DNA of 64,000 nucleotides from CAIUGU01 sp965279735 (GTDB taxonomy: Bacteria > Pseudomonadota > Gammaproteobacteria > Steroidobacterales > Steroidobacteraceae), in NCBI GenBank assembly GCA_965279735.1, contig OZ257260.1, positions 2,976,001 to 3,040,000 of the forward strand, in the 5' to 3' direction. Position numbers and translations under genes: made by a program. The number at the start of each line of letters is the position of its first letter. Position 1 is the stretch's first letter. Positions 50,641 to 59,334 of the stretch are shown here, piece after piece. Below the pieces are notes generated by a model. It saw only the letters and a program-made list of their open reading frames with translations, had not been told where the DNA came from and ran no database searches.

Positions 50641-53064
50641 CTACTCCGCGTAACGTGCCAGCCGGAAGCCCAGATCAGTGCGGGTGTTGGTGCCGAAGTC
50701 GCGGGCGGTCAGACGCAGGTCCGTCACGCCCGATTGCCGCCAGCTTGAACCGCGGATGACGCGCTGGGTGCCATCGCCTGCGCCGAGGGGATCGATCGCC
50801 ACCTGCGTGGCATCCACGGTCACAGTGTAGAGATCCTGCGTCCACTCAGCGACATTGCCGCCCATGTCGAACAACCCGAGCGCGTTCGCAGGGAACGAGC
50901 CGACCGGCGCGCTCGCGGGAAAGCCATCGTCGTAGCCCGGCACCACGTCCTGGATCACGACCTTGGCCGACGCATCTGCATAGTTGCCGGAGCGGGGGCC
51001 CACGGGCAGCGCCTCGCCCCAGGGATAACGCCGCGTCGCGGTGCCACGCTCGTAACGCGCCGCCCATTCCCATTCGGCTTCGGTGGGCAACCGGTAACCG
51101 GTCGTCGCAGGACTGACGGGTGCCAGTGCGCCATTCTTCATTTCATACGCGAGGGGCAATCCTTCCTGCGTGGACAACCAGTTGCAGAACGCGGCGGCCT
51201 GCTGCCAGCCCACATTCACGGCCGGTTGCCGGTCGAGTTCCAGCGAGTGGGCACCGACGAAGCCGGAACGGTGCTCGGGCCTGAACTGCTTGTACTCCGC
51301 ATTCGTCACTTCCCGCGTTCCCAGGTAGAAGCGGCGCTTGAGTTCCACTTCACGCTGCGCCTCGTTGGCACGCCGCCCCGGCTCGCGTCGCGAACTGCCC
51401 ATCGTGTAGCGGCCGGCCGGGATGAGGCGCAGCTCACCCGCCTTGCTCGTGATCGTCGTTGCCATGGCCGCAATTTTCGATTCGTCAGGCGTCAGCAGCG
51501 TGACACTGAACGCCTGCGGCAAACCCGGCCGGGGTGTCACCGCGACCTTGTGCGTGACGTAGCCCGGCTTGCGGATCTCGATGTCGTGCGTGGTGGCCGT
51601 CAGGCTCAGCTTCTGGTTCGCTGCGCCTCGCGAAGTGCCATCGACGAACAACTGGGCATCCGCGGGCTGGGCAGTCACGGTCAGCTCGCCATAGACGCCA
51701 GCGAGTTCGAGATCCAGCACCTGCCTCGCGCCGGGACGAACGGTGACGCTGCGTTCCAGCGATTCATATCCCGGCCTTGCGAGCACGATGGACTGTGCGA
51801 GATCAGGCCGGACATCCAGTTCGAGTGGCGTCTGCCCGCGATAAGCACCGCCGACCGTCACGCTGGCGCCTGCCGGATTGCTGCGGACGACGAGCCGCCC
51901 ATCCGCCGCTCCCAGCAGGACCGGACCGACTGTCTGCGGTTCATTGGCGACGACACGCAGATCCGTCGTCCACGGCTTGAAGCCTTGCAGCCGAAGCTCA
52001 ACCGCCTGGCTGCCCTCCATCATCTCTGTCTCAAGTGGCGTAACGCCGAGCCGTTCGCCCGCGACAAAGAATTCCGCGCCTGCCGGTTCCGTGGTGACTT
52101 TCACGACGGCCCAGGCAGGGACGAGCTCTGCGTTCAAGGTTTGCGTCGTCCCGGCACCCGTCATTTCGATTTCAGCGGTGAATTCCTGGTAGCGCGGCGC
52201 GTTGATGACGACCGTATGCTTGCCGGGAGCGAGTTCGAAATCCGCCGGTGCGCTGCCCGACTCCATGCCATCGATGCTGACGGTGGCCGCAACGGGAGCT
52301 TCGATCCTGAGGACGCCCGGCAATTTCTCGAGCTGCACCTCAAGCCGCTGGTTCGCCTGAGCGGTGACCGCGATGGTCCGGGTCAATGGCTTGAAGCCAT
52401 CCTGTTCGACGTGCAGCTCGTACTCACCCGGCCGCAGGAGAAACTGCGAACCGAGCGCAAGCGCGGGCAGCGTGCCATCCAGAGAGATGCGATTCGCGCC
52501 CGACTCCACGTTGACGATTAACGAAACCGACGTGAACACGAACCAGAGCGCAGCGGCGAATGCGATCGCGACGACTGGAAGAATGACCCGCCGCGGATTG
52601 AAGCTACGGCCACGAGTGGCTGCAGTCTGCGTCGCGCGGAAACTGATGGCTTCGATGCGCTCGTCGTCAGCCTCCGTGCCGCCCGAGACGCGCTGTGAAA
52701 GATCGATGACTGGCGGAGCGGTGATGTTGCCCGAGCTGCCGTCTTCCACGTTCAGCACGGAACGACCGCGCTCGACGGTCAGGCGCAGGCGCGCACTACC
52801 GAGCGTGACGACATCGCCGGCCTTCAGCCAGACCGAACTCCGGGCCGGCAAGCCGTTGTGCAGGAGCCCGGCACCCTCCACGGGCTGGAGGTAGAGCTCC
52901 TCTTCATGCAGCCCGCAGTACGCGGCCGCACCTTCCGCGGCGCCGGCAAGGACAATGATGCAGCCCGTTCCGCCAATGCTCAGCGGAAATTCATCCTGGG
53001 GGGTCGTTCTTTCACCCAGGGCATCACGAATGAGCAGTTCGAAACTCAAATCCGGTCCTCGCAA
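50641..53064 (-). CDS. FHA-like / PEGA / SUMF1 (formylglycine-enzyme-like) protein
   Basis: The 807-residue protein has an N-terminal FHA-like cytoplasmic domain (about 25-95), a membrane helix (about 161-178) and several PEGA-type beta repeats (about 180-535). The C-terminal SUMF1 domain (about 540-807) carries MGSSRREPGRRANE, VTNAEYKQF, RLPTEAEWEWAAR and GNVAEWTQDLY. True formylglycine enzymes need a Cys pair that I do not see, so it may only bind. It overlaps the kinase gene by 19 bases. In other systems the FHA/SUMF1 partners of such kinases are phosphorylation targets. Confidence 0.85.
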   Translation of the reverse strand: MRGPDLSFELLIRDALGERTTPQDEFPLSIGGTGCIIVLAGAAEGAAAYCGLHEEELYLQPVEGAGLLHNGLPARSSVWLKAGDVVTLGSARLRLTVERGRSVLNVEDGSSGNITAPPVIDLSQRVSGGTEADDERIEAISFRATQTAATRGRSFNPRRVILPVVAIAFAAALWFVFTSVSLIVNVESGANRISLDGTLPALALGSQFLLRPGEYELHVEQDGFKPLTRTIAVTAQANQRLEVQLEKLPGVLRIEAPVAATVSIDGMESGSAPADFELAPGKHTVVINAPRYQEFTAEIEMTGAGTTQTLNAELVPAWAVVKVTTEPAGAEFFVAGERLGVTPLETEMMEGSQAVELRLQGFKPWTTDLRVVANEPQTVGPVLLGAADGRLVVRSNPAGASVTVGGAYRGQTPLELDVRPDLAQSIVLARPGYESLERSVTVRPGARQVLDLELAGVYGELTVTAQPADAQLFVDGTSRGAANQKLSLTATTHDIEIRKPGYVTHKVAVTPRPGLPQAFSVTLLTPDESKIAAMATTITSKAGELRLIPAGRYTMGSSRREPGRRANEAQREVELKRRFYLGTREVTNAEYKQFRPEHRSGFVGAHSLELDRQPAVNVGWQQAAAFCNWLSTQEGLPLAYEMKNGALAPVSPATTGYRLPTEAEWEWAARYERGTATRRYPWGEALPVGPRSGNYADASAKVVIQDVVPGYDDGFPASAPVGSFPANALGLFDMGGNVAEWTQDLYTVTVDATQVAIDPLGAGDGTQRVIRGSSWRQSGVTDLRLTARDFGTNTRTDLGFRLARYAE

Positions 53065-55364
53065 CGAATCACCACAGACTGTGCCTCACCCGGCGCCACC
53101 ATGATTTCCCGGCGGACATCGCGATAGCCTGGCCGCGTGCCGACGACGGTGTACTTCCCCGGGGTGAGTTCCACCGCTCGGGTAGTGAAAGAACCCATCT
53201 CCCCCACCCGGTAGATCGTGACCTTCGTGAGATTGTCCGATTCGAGGGCGACCTGCACCGGAATCGTGGCCCTGCGCAGCCAGTCGTCCAGGGTCGCGAC
53301 CTGCTTTTCCAGAACCGGCCCAGGCGGAGTGACTGACCTCGCCCGCACGAGCGTCGCCCGGGCGGTATCGCGAACCGGTGCACTGAACAGCCGCTCCGGC
53401 TGGGTGACATACAGCTGCAGCTCGTCGTTGAGCGCCGCCCGGGGCGACGTCCGCTCGACACCCTGCTGGGCTGAAGACACGGTCGCATCGAGTTGCAGGA
53501 CAGCCTGGTAGTCGGCGAGCGCCTGCTGCCAGCGCTCCGCCTGCTCATGGGTTTTTGCGGCGGCGAGCTTGGCGCCGATAGTCGCCGTTCGCTCCTCCTG
53601 CTCCGTTTGCTGCAGGGCTTGCTGCACCTCGAGAGCCTGCGGGCGCATGCTTCGGGCGCTCTCGAAAGCCTTTTTCGCAGCCGCATAGTCTTTGGATGCC
53701 AAGGATGCGAATCCTCGCGCCATCACACTCGCGAAGGCGTCTCCGGCAGCCTTGGCTTGCACTCTCGCGAGGCCGGCACTGGCCCGACGCATGTCCGGAT
53801 CGAGCTTCAGCGCGCGGCCAAAGGCATCGACCGACTGAGGAATTTTTCCTTCTTCTTCAGCGGTTTCGGCCTGATTGACCAGTGCCATGACGGCATCGAG
53901 GCTCTGGGCACGTCGCAACCCGCGTGTCGCTTCGGCCTGACCGGGCGCCAGTTTTAGGGCCATGCCAAACGCTTCCTGGGCTGCTGCTGCATTGCCGCCC
54001 TCGAGCGCGGCCAGGCCTTGCGCCAGTAAATCCTTCAGGACTTCGGCCGCCCGCGTTTCGAGGGTATCGAGCTGTTTTGCTGCACCTTCGTAGCCGGCGA
54101 TTGCTGCAACATAATCGCGGGCCGCATAGCGCTCCTCCGCTGCTTTCAGCCCCGATTGCAAGGCCGTCCACTCCCCGGCTGCCCACTGCTCTGCACCCCG
54201 GTTCTGGATCTGGACGACGCGGGGAGAGACTGCAGCAATCAGGTCATCAGCCTCCTGTTTCTGAACAGCCAGCGCCTCGAGATCCCTCGGCGTCTTGCCG
54301 TCCGCGGGGGCCGGTTGGGCCGGAGCTGCCGCGACCACCGGTGGAGGAGGCGCAGCCATCCGGCCCGGCAGTACGAAGAAAACGACTCCGGCCGCAGCGA
54401 GCACCAGGAGGAATGCTGCAGCCGTGATCCCGCGCCGAAAGCCTTCGCTGCGCAGTTCCTTTGGAGTGGGACCGGCGGTGGGAGCCGACCTCTGCCAGCC
54501 GGGTTGCAAGGGTGATTCGGCAGTCGAAGGCGGCCTTAAGGCAGGCGGATTTCCGGCTCGGGGGCCGGCCGCGGCACCGGATGCTCCCCGCAAGATCTGC
54601 GTGATCGATTTCATGTCCGGTCGCAGGCCAGGATCTTTCGCGAGACATTGATCGATCAACGCGGCGACGGGTGCGGGCACGGCGTAACGGGCGACCAGTG
54701 GGGGTGCAGGCTGGTTGGCGCGCTTGTCCGCATCGATGTCGGGATAGAACGGCGGATAGCCGGACAGCAATTCGTAAAGCAGAACGCCAAAGGCATAGAC
54801 GTCGTCCGCAGGCTGGGCCGGATCGCCGCTCGCCTGCTGTGGACTCATGCTGTAGGGGGAACCGCGGCTTTGCTGGCTGTCCGGTGCTTCAGCCAGCGCG
54901 AGGGCAATACCGAAATCTGCCAGCCGCGGACTGCCATCGATCCCGAGCAGGACATTGGTGGTCTTGACGTCGCGGTGGATGATTCCCGCGGCATGGGCAT
55001 GGGCCAGCGCTTCGGCGACAGGCAGGGCCGCCCGCAACACTTCAGCAGCCGGCCGTCCCCGCAGCTGCGTCAGATCACCGCCTGCCAGGTACTCCATGGC
55101 GATCCAGGCCTGGTCGGCTTCGCGATAGAAGCCATCGACACGCAGGATGTTCGGGTGGACGAGTGACCTTGAACGGTCACATTCACGTTCAAGGGCATCT
55201 ACCAAGCGGGCATTGGCCGCCAGCTCCGGCGCCAGGATTTTCAGCGCCACATGGCCGCCCAGCTCGCGATCCTGCGCCAGCCATACCTGCCCGGTGCCGC
55301 CCTGCCCGAGGGTGCGGACCAATACGAATCGCGCAGACAGCACGTGCCCGCTGGTGTTGATCAT
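53046..55364 (-). CDS. Transmembrane Ser/Thr kinase with TPR-like and PEGA domains
   Basis: The 772-residue protein has a kinase domain (about 10-260) with GQGGTGQVW, VALKIL, HRDVKTTNV at about 129 and DFGIA at about 150, so it should be active. One membrane helix (about 311-334) leads to a periplasmic TPR-like part (about 370-660) and a C-terminal PEGA repeat (about 690-770). The start may instead be a TTG or other codon near 55403. It is the signalling component of the cluster and sits just before the FHA/SUMF1 gene. Confidence 0.88.
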   Translation of the reverse strand: MINTSGHVLSARFVLVRTLGQGGTGQVWLAQDRELGGHVALKILAPELAANARLVDALERECDRSRSLVHPNILRVDGFYREADQAWIAMEYLAGGDLTQLRGRPAAEVLRAALPVAEALAHAHAAGIIHRDVKTTNVLLGIDGSPRLADFGIALALAEAPDSQQSRGSPYSMSPQQASGDPAQPADDVYAFGVLLYELLSGYPPFYPDIDADKRANQPAPPLVARYAVPAPVAALIDQCLAKDPGLRPDMKSITQILRGASGAAAGPRAGNPPALRPPSTAESPLQPGWQRSAPTAGPTPKELRSEGFRRGITAAAFLLVLAAAGVVFFVLPGRMAAPPPPVVAAAPAQPAPADGKTPRDLEALAVQKQEADDLIAAVSPRVVQIQNRGAEQWAAGEWTALQSGLKAAEERYAARDYVAAIAGYEGAAKQLDTLETRAAEVLKDLLAQGLAALEGGNAAAAQEAFGMALKLAPGQAEATRGLRRAQSLDAVMALVNQAETAEEEGKIPQSVDAFGRALKLDPDMRRASAGLARVQAKAAGDAFASVMARGFASLASKDYAAAKKAFESARSMRPQALEVQQALQQTEQEERTATIGAKLAAAKTHEQAERWQQALADYQAVLQLDATVSSAQQGVERTSPRAALNDELQLYVTQPERLFSAPVRDTARATLVRARSVTPPGPVLEKQVATLDDWLRRATIPVQVALESDNLTKVTIYRVGEMGSFTTRAVELTPGKYTVVGTRPGYRDVRREIMVAPGEAQSVVIRCEDRI

Positions 55365-55412
55365 GGGATGCCCGAATTGGGGATCGTCCGGAACCGCTGC
55401 CAATCTTCCCGA

Positions 55413-56690
55413 TCAGCGATTGACCGTACTCTCCTGACCGCCTTGAACATGGGTGCTCGCAGCCGCATCAGGGGCCTCAACTGCAAGACCGGTTTCGTTC
55501 TCGTAGAGTTCCTTGAGCAGGCGCCGCCATTCATGGAACTGCTCCTCGGCAGTGCCGGTGAGCTGCAGCGTGCGGCCTTCGACCTCGACCACCATCGGCT
55601 GCACCTCGGACTGGAAGGACTGGCCCAGCTGTTTCAGCGAATCGGAATGCATCTTCGCTTCGGACGCCTTGTCGAACCCGCTCTTGACTGCGTACACGCC
55701 GCCGATGATGCCGGCTGTCGCTGCGGCGCTGCCGACATAGGTGTCCGAGTTCGCCCCGGCAACAACGCCGGCGATGATGGCCGCGGCACCGAGCAGTTTG
55801 CGATTGAGCGCCGAGCGTTTTGCTGCAGTCTCCTGCTCGAGCTCGTCATAGCTGTAGCGACGCCAGTTCTGGTACGGCTCCGACATGTTGTCCGTGAAGA
55901 GCGAGTAGTGCTCGTTCAGCGTATCGACGAAGGCGTAGTCGCGTTCGCGAATGCGTTCGATGCGAGCGGGCAGCGGATCGTCTGCCGCCGGCAGGCGTTG
56001 CACCTGGTACAGGCCTTTCTTGTCCTGCTTGAGATAGTCCTTGAACGCGTAAGGCGCGAGGTTGGAGGCGAAGCGCAGATCCGACACGCGACGGATGGTC
56101 TCGAGGTCGGCAGCGGCCAGCTTCTGCCGCGCAACCAGCATGTCGTTCGCCACTTCGCTGTAGAGATTCTGGAAAGGATCCCGCGGCCGGCCGCTCGTAT
56201 CACGATAGGAGCGTGTATCTGCGGGCGCCTCGTACACCTTCCGGTACCACGTCCTGCCTGCAGCATCCGTAACGGTGAGATCCACCTTCAGCTGCATCCC
56301 GTTCGATTCCAGGATTTTCCCCGAGACGATGACGTCCAGCGAATCGGCTTCGGCTGGAACCACCCGCACCTGCCCCCACTGGCCGCTGCCTTCGAGCGTG
56401 GAGCGCAAACGCATCGGGATGTAGCGTGATTCGGCCTTGCGCACATCCGGGAAAATCTTCTGTTCTTCCTGCGCCTTTTCGTCTTCGGGAATGTTCGGAT
56501 CGAGCAGACGCACGCCGACATCGAGCAACTGTGCTTCGGCAATCTCGGTGGTGGCCTGGACAGCATTGACCCGCTGCACTGGCCGGGTCTCTGTCACGCA
56601 AGCGCTCAGGGTGACAGCCGCGAATGCGACCAGCGCCAGCTTTGCAAACGATGTTGCAGGCAGAATCGATGCCCGTGTCACTGTTCGCAT
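55413..56690 (-). CDS. Large lipoprotein of the stator/kinase cluster
   Basis: The 425-residue protein has a lipobox VTLSAC near residue 31. A beta-rich N-terminal half includes VIVSGKILESNGMQLKVDLTVTDAAGRTWYRKVYEAP (in parts), a helical middle has DYAFVDTLNEHYSLFTDNMSEPY, and a Gly/Ala stretch (about 305-345, GAAAIIAGVVAGAN and AAATAGIIGGVY) resembles two membrane-inserting helices. I do not recognise the family. It lies three bases after the Ser/Gly lipoprotein and 48 before the kinase. Confidence 0.78.
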   Translation of the reverse strand: MRTVTRASILPATSFAKLALVAFAAVTLSACVTETRPVQRVNAVQATTEIAEAQLLDVGVRLLDPNIPEDEKAQEEQKIFPDVRKAESRYIPMRLRSTLEGSGQWGQVRVVPAEADSLDVIVSGKILESNGMQLKVDLTVTDAAGRTWYRKVYEAPADTRSYRDTSGRPRDPFQNLYSEVANDMLVARQKLAAADLETIRRVSDLRFASNLAPYAFKDYLKQDKKGLYQVQRLPAADDPLPARIERIRERDYAFVDTLNEHYSLFTDNMSEPYQNWRRYSYDELEQETAAKRSALNRKLLGAAAIIAGVVAGANSDTYVGSAAATAGIIGGVYAVKSGFDKASEAKMHSDSLKQLGQSFQSEVQPMVVEVEGRTLQLTGTAEEQFHEWRRLLKELYENETGLAVEAPDAAASTHVQGGQESTVNR

Positions 56691-56693
56691 GGT

Positions 56694-58199
56694 TCAGGCA
56701 CCCTTCTTGTAGTCCCGATATTCCTGCCACAGCTTGTCGCGCAATTCGGGATCCGCTTCCTTCATTGCCGCTTCGCGCAGCTGTCGCGCCACGATGTCAT
56801 CGTCACTGCCGTCCGGAATGCCCGCGGGCACCGTGTTCGGGCCAGAGCCGCCGCCTTTGCCACCGCCACCGACCCCACCACCGCCTCCCTGCTGGCTGGA
56901 GCTGCCGGTTCCGGTGCCCGCACCACCGGCACCTGCACCTTGATTGCCTGAACCTTTGCCCGTGCCTTGCTCGCCGCCGGCGCCATCACCTTGTCCATCA
57001 CCATTGCCGTTGCCTTCGCCCTGGCCTGAGCCCGCGCCTTTCGCCGCATCTCCTCCACCTGCCGATCCCGCTGGGTCTGTGCCGAGGCCGCCCGCACCGC
57101 CGCTACCGTTGCCGCGCTCCTGGGCGAGGACAGCTTGTTCACGCCGCAGAGTGCCGTCAAATACCCGGAAGGTTTCCTCTATGCGGCGATCAATAGCTCC
57201 GCGGCTTTCATCAGGGGTCATCGGACCGCTACCCGCACCACCACTGCCACCGGGACGGCCTGCCGAGGCGCCTGCTCCGGCCGAACCGCTTGCTCCGCCG
57301 GGTGTGCCGCCAGCGCCACCCTCAGAGCCTGCACCACCCCCGGCGGAAGGCATTCCTCCGGCTGCGCCACCCGAGGGGTTCGCGCCTGAATTTCCCTGAC
57401 CGCCTTGCTGGCCGGTGCCGGTTCCCTGCGAGCCTGAGCCGTTGGCACCGCCCGTAGCTCCTCCTGCCGACGGACTTGCTCCGCCTGCCTGTGAGCCGCC
57501 GCCACCTTGCGAGCCAGTGCTGGCGAAAATGCTTTCGTTCTGGCTGCCGCCATTGGCGCCGCCTGACGACGAAGAAGAGGACGAACCGGTTGCGCCTGCG
57601 TCACCCTTGTCACCGCCCGACGATGAACTGCCTTCGCCGGGAAGGCCTGTACTCGGCAATCCACCACCGGGAGTCGGGAAACCGGCCGAGGGACTCGCTC
57701 CTCCGGCAGGCATGCCGGTGGATCCAGCCTGCCCGCTCTGTCCACCCTGGCTGCCAGTCGAACTCGACTGGGTCCCTGCCGAGGATCCCTGCGAACCCTG
57801 GCTGCCCGACGAGCTTTGACCCGTTTGCCCTGAAGACTGCGCACCTGGCATTCCTGCCGAGGACGATGCACCACTGGGATTAGAGCTGGAGGAGGATTGG
57901 CCCGTTGAGGCGGAGGTCTGGGGCGCCGACCCCGGCATGGAGCTCGGCATTCCCGAGCTTGGCCTGCTCGAGCCGGAGGAACTGCCGGAACCGCTCGAAG
58001 ACGAGGACGATGAAGAAGAAGAGGACGAAGGCGAAGAAGGTGAACCCGAAGACCCGCCACTCGATGAAGGCATACCGGATGAGGACGAACTGCTGCTCGA
58101 GGAGGTCGCGCAACCTGCGAGTGCGAGCACGCTTGCGGTGGCCGCCAGAACTGCGGCGCGCTGCAATTGCGCTGCTAGATGAGTGGCAACTCGATTCAT
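56694..58199 (-). CDS. Ser/Gly-rich low-complexity lipoprotein
   Basis: The 501-residue protein has a lipobox LALAGC near residue 30. About 320 residues of Ser/Gly/Pro-rich repeats follow (SSSSSSSSS runs, then SGAGG-, GQSG- and GGAGG-type repeats). A short middle segment resembles a helix (GAIDRRIEETFRVFDGTLRREQ), then a Gly-rich stretch, then a conserved-looking end DIVARQLREAAMKEADPELRDKLWQEYRDYKKG. It is likely a flexible surface or periplasm-spanning tether. The start at 58199 begins the signal, and AAGGTG precedes it. The GC-rich repeats on the opposite strand mimic Pro-rich reading frames. Confidence 0.75.
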   Translation of the reverse strand: MNRVATHLAAQLQRAAVLAATASVLALAGCATSSSSSSSSSGMPSSSGGSSGSPSSPSSSSSSSSSSSSGSGSSSGSSRPSSGMPSSMPGSAPQTSASTGQSSSSSNPSGASSSAGMPGAQSSGQTGQSSSGSQGSQGSSAGTQSSSTGSQGGQSGQAGSTGMPAGGASPSAGFPTPGGGLPSTGLPGEGSSSSGGDKGDAGATGSSSSSSSGGANGGSQNESIFASTGSQGGGGSQAGGASPSAGGATGGANGSGSQGTGTGQQGGQGNSGANPSGGAAGGMPSAGGGAGSEGGAGGTPGGASGSAGAGASAGRPGGSGGAGSGPMTPDESRGAIDRRIEETFRVFDGTLRREQAVLAQERGNGSGGAGGLGTDPAGSAGGGDAAKGAGSGQGEGNGNGDGQGDGAGGEQGTGKGSGNQGAGAGGAGTGTGSSSQQGGGGGVGGGGKGGGSGPNTVPAGIPDGSDDDIVARQLREAAMKEADPELRDKLWQEYRDYKKGA

Positions 58200-58372
58200 G
58201 GCCTGCACCTTCGGGAGCGTCCGCTGCCCGTTCAAATCCGGCAATAACAAACAATGTCCGCCAGCATCTCGACCTTGGAACCTGCAGAGGGACCTTCCAC
58301 CGGGCGTGTCGTTCGAGTGTGGGCGTTGCAAGCTGAACGGCGCCTGACTGCCGATCACACATTCACGCAGGT

Positions 58373-59146
58373 TCAATTCACCGCGTCGTCGCCCTCTCCC
58401 ACCAGGAAGTACTTGAGCTGCGCGGCCATCCGGTCGCAGGCGGTGCTCTGCACCGGCATGATGATCGGAATAGGTACGACGGCACCGATGAAAACGGACG
58501 TGCCGTTCACTTCCGTCGTGACGTCGCCGACGCCAATGCGGTCACGAAGATCCCAGACCGTCGCCTGGTAGTCCGACTGCTTTTCCCACCAGCCGAGGCC
58601 GATACAGCCCGCGCCGCCGGGGCCCGCACCACACGCGACGCTGCCGCCACCATCTGTTTTCTTGGTGTTGCCATCAATCCATACGATGTAGCGCACGCCC
58701 ATGGCACTCACGCGCTCGCCCACGCCGGGGCGCGACAGCAACGCGCCGAGGCCATCGGCGTTGGCAGGCGCAGTGCTCGGTTCGAGCCAGGGATAGAGGG
58801 CATCGACGAACTGGCCATCCGCGTAGATCTGGAACGCACTGTCGGCATAGTTGCTGCGCGGATCGTGTTCCTTGCCGGCATCCTTCGCGGTCTGCGATTC
58901 GGCGGACACCTTGTGCCCCACGAGCTCACGCTCGAGGCAGTCGAGAAACGCGTCCTCGGTACCAGCGCCTTCGAGATGCGGTTTTGCGAGCAGCACCACC
59001 GCTTCGTTCGCAGTGATCTTGGTGGCGCCCTGGCGGTTCTCTTCAATCTTGGCCGTCATGCAGCCGGAGAGAATCAGGGCAGCGGAAAGAGTCGTCGCGG
59101 CAGGCAGAACCCGCACGCACGCGCGGCGCAGATTGACCGACGTCAT
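58373..59146 (-). CDS. Lipoprotein, first gene of the stator/kinase cluster
   Basis: The 257-residue protein has a lipobox (ALILSGC near residue 27) and a globular domain with HLEGAGTEDAFLDCLERELVGHKV, FVDALYPWLEP, a Gly/Cys-rich segment GGGSVACGAGPGGAGCIGLG and YQATVWDLRDRIGVGDVTTEV. No family is recognised. It is the most upstream gene of the eleven-gene run, with the 188 bases before the radical SAM gene likely to hold the promoter. Confidence 0.78.
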   Translation of the reverse strand: MTSVNLRRACVRVLPAATTLSAALILSGCMTAKIEENRQGATKITANEAVVLLAKPHLEGAGTEDAFLDCLERELVGHKVSAESQTAKDAGKEHDPRSNYADSAFQIYADGQFVDALYPWLEPSTAPANADGLGALLSRPGVGERVSAMGVRYIVWIDGNTKKTDGGGSVACGAGPGGAGCIGLGWWEKQSDYQATVWDLRDRIGVGDVTTEVNGTSVFIGAVVPIPIIMPVQSTACDRMAAQLKYFLVGEGDDAVN

Positions 59147-59334
59147 TCCATCGTCTTGGGCAGCAAAAGGGAGGGCGTGCGACATGGAACTCTCCGCCGG
59201 GCGCCGTGGCGCAAACGATGCAGTTTCCTGGATGCGAATCGAGTATACGCCATGCCTGTAGCCGTAAAACCAGCCCTTTTTTACGCGTTTTTACATGACG
59301 CGAATGTAACCCGGATGCCCCTGGACGAGCGTTT

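Noticed and set aside
51226..52521. 431-residue plus-strand frame opposite the PEGA/SUMF1 gene
   Set aside because: Shadow of a clear multidomain gene. No start site or family.
57415..57819. Pro/Glu-rich plus-strand frame opposite the Ser/Gly lipoprotein
   Set aside because: It arises from the Gly/Ser codons of the real gene read in antisense, and has no start signal.
45085..59146. Type VI secretion cluster
   Set aside because: Kinase, FHA and SUMF1 proteins occur with T6SS, but no TssB/C, Hcp, VgrG, ClpV, TssJ-M or baseplate gene is present. The channel and vWA genes point to another system.
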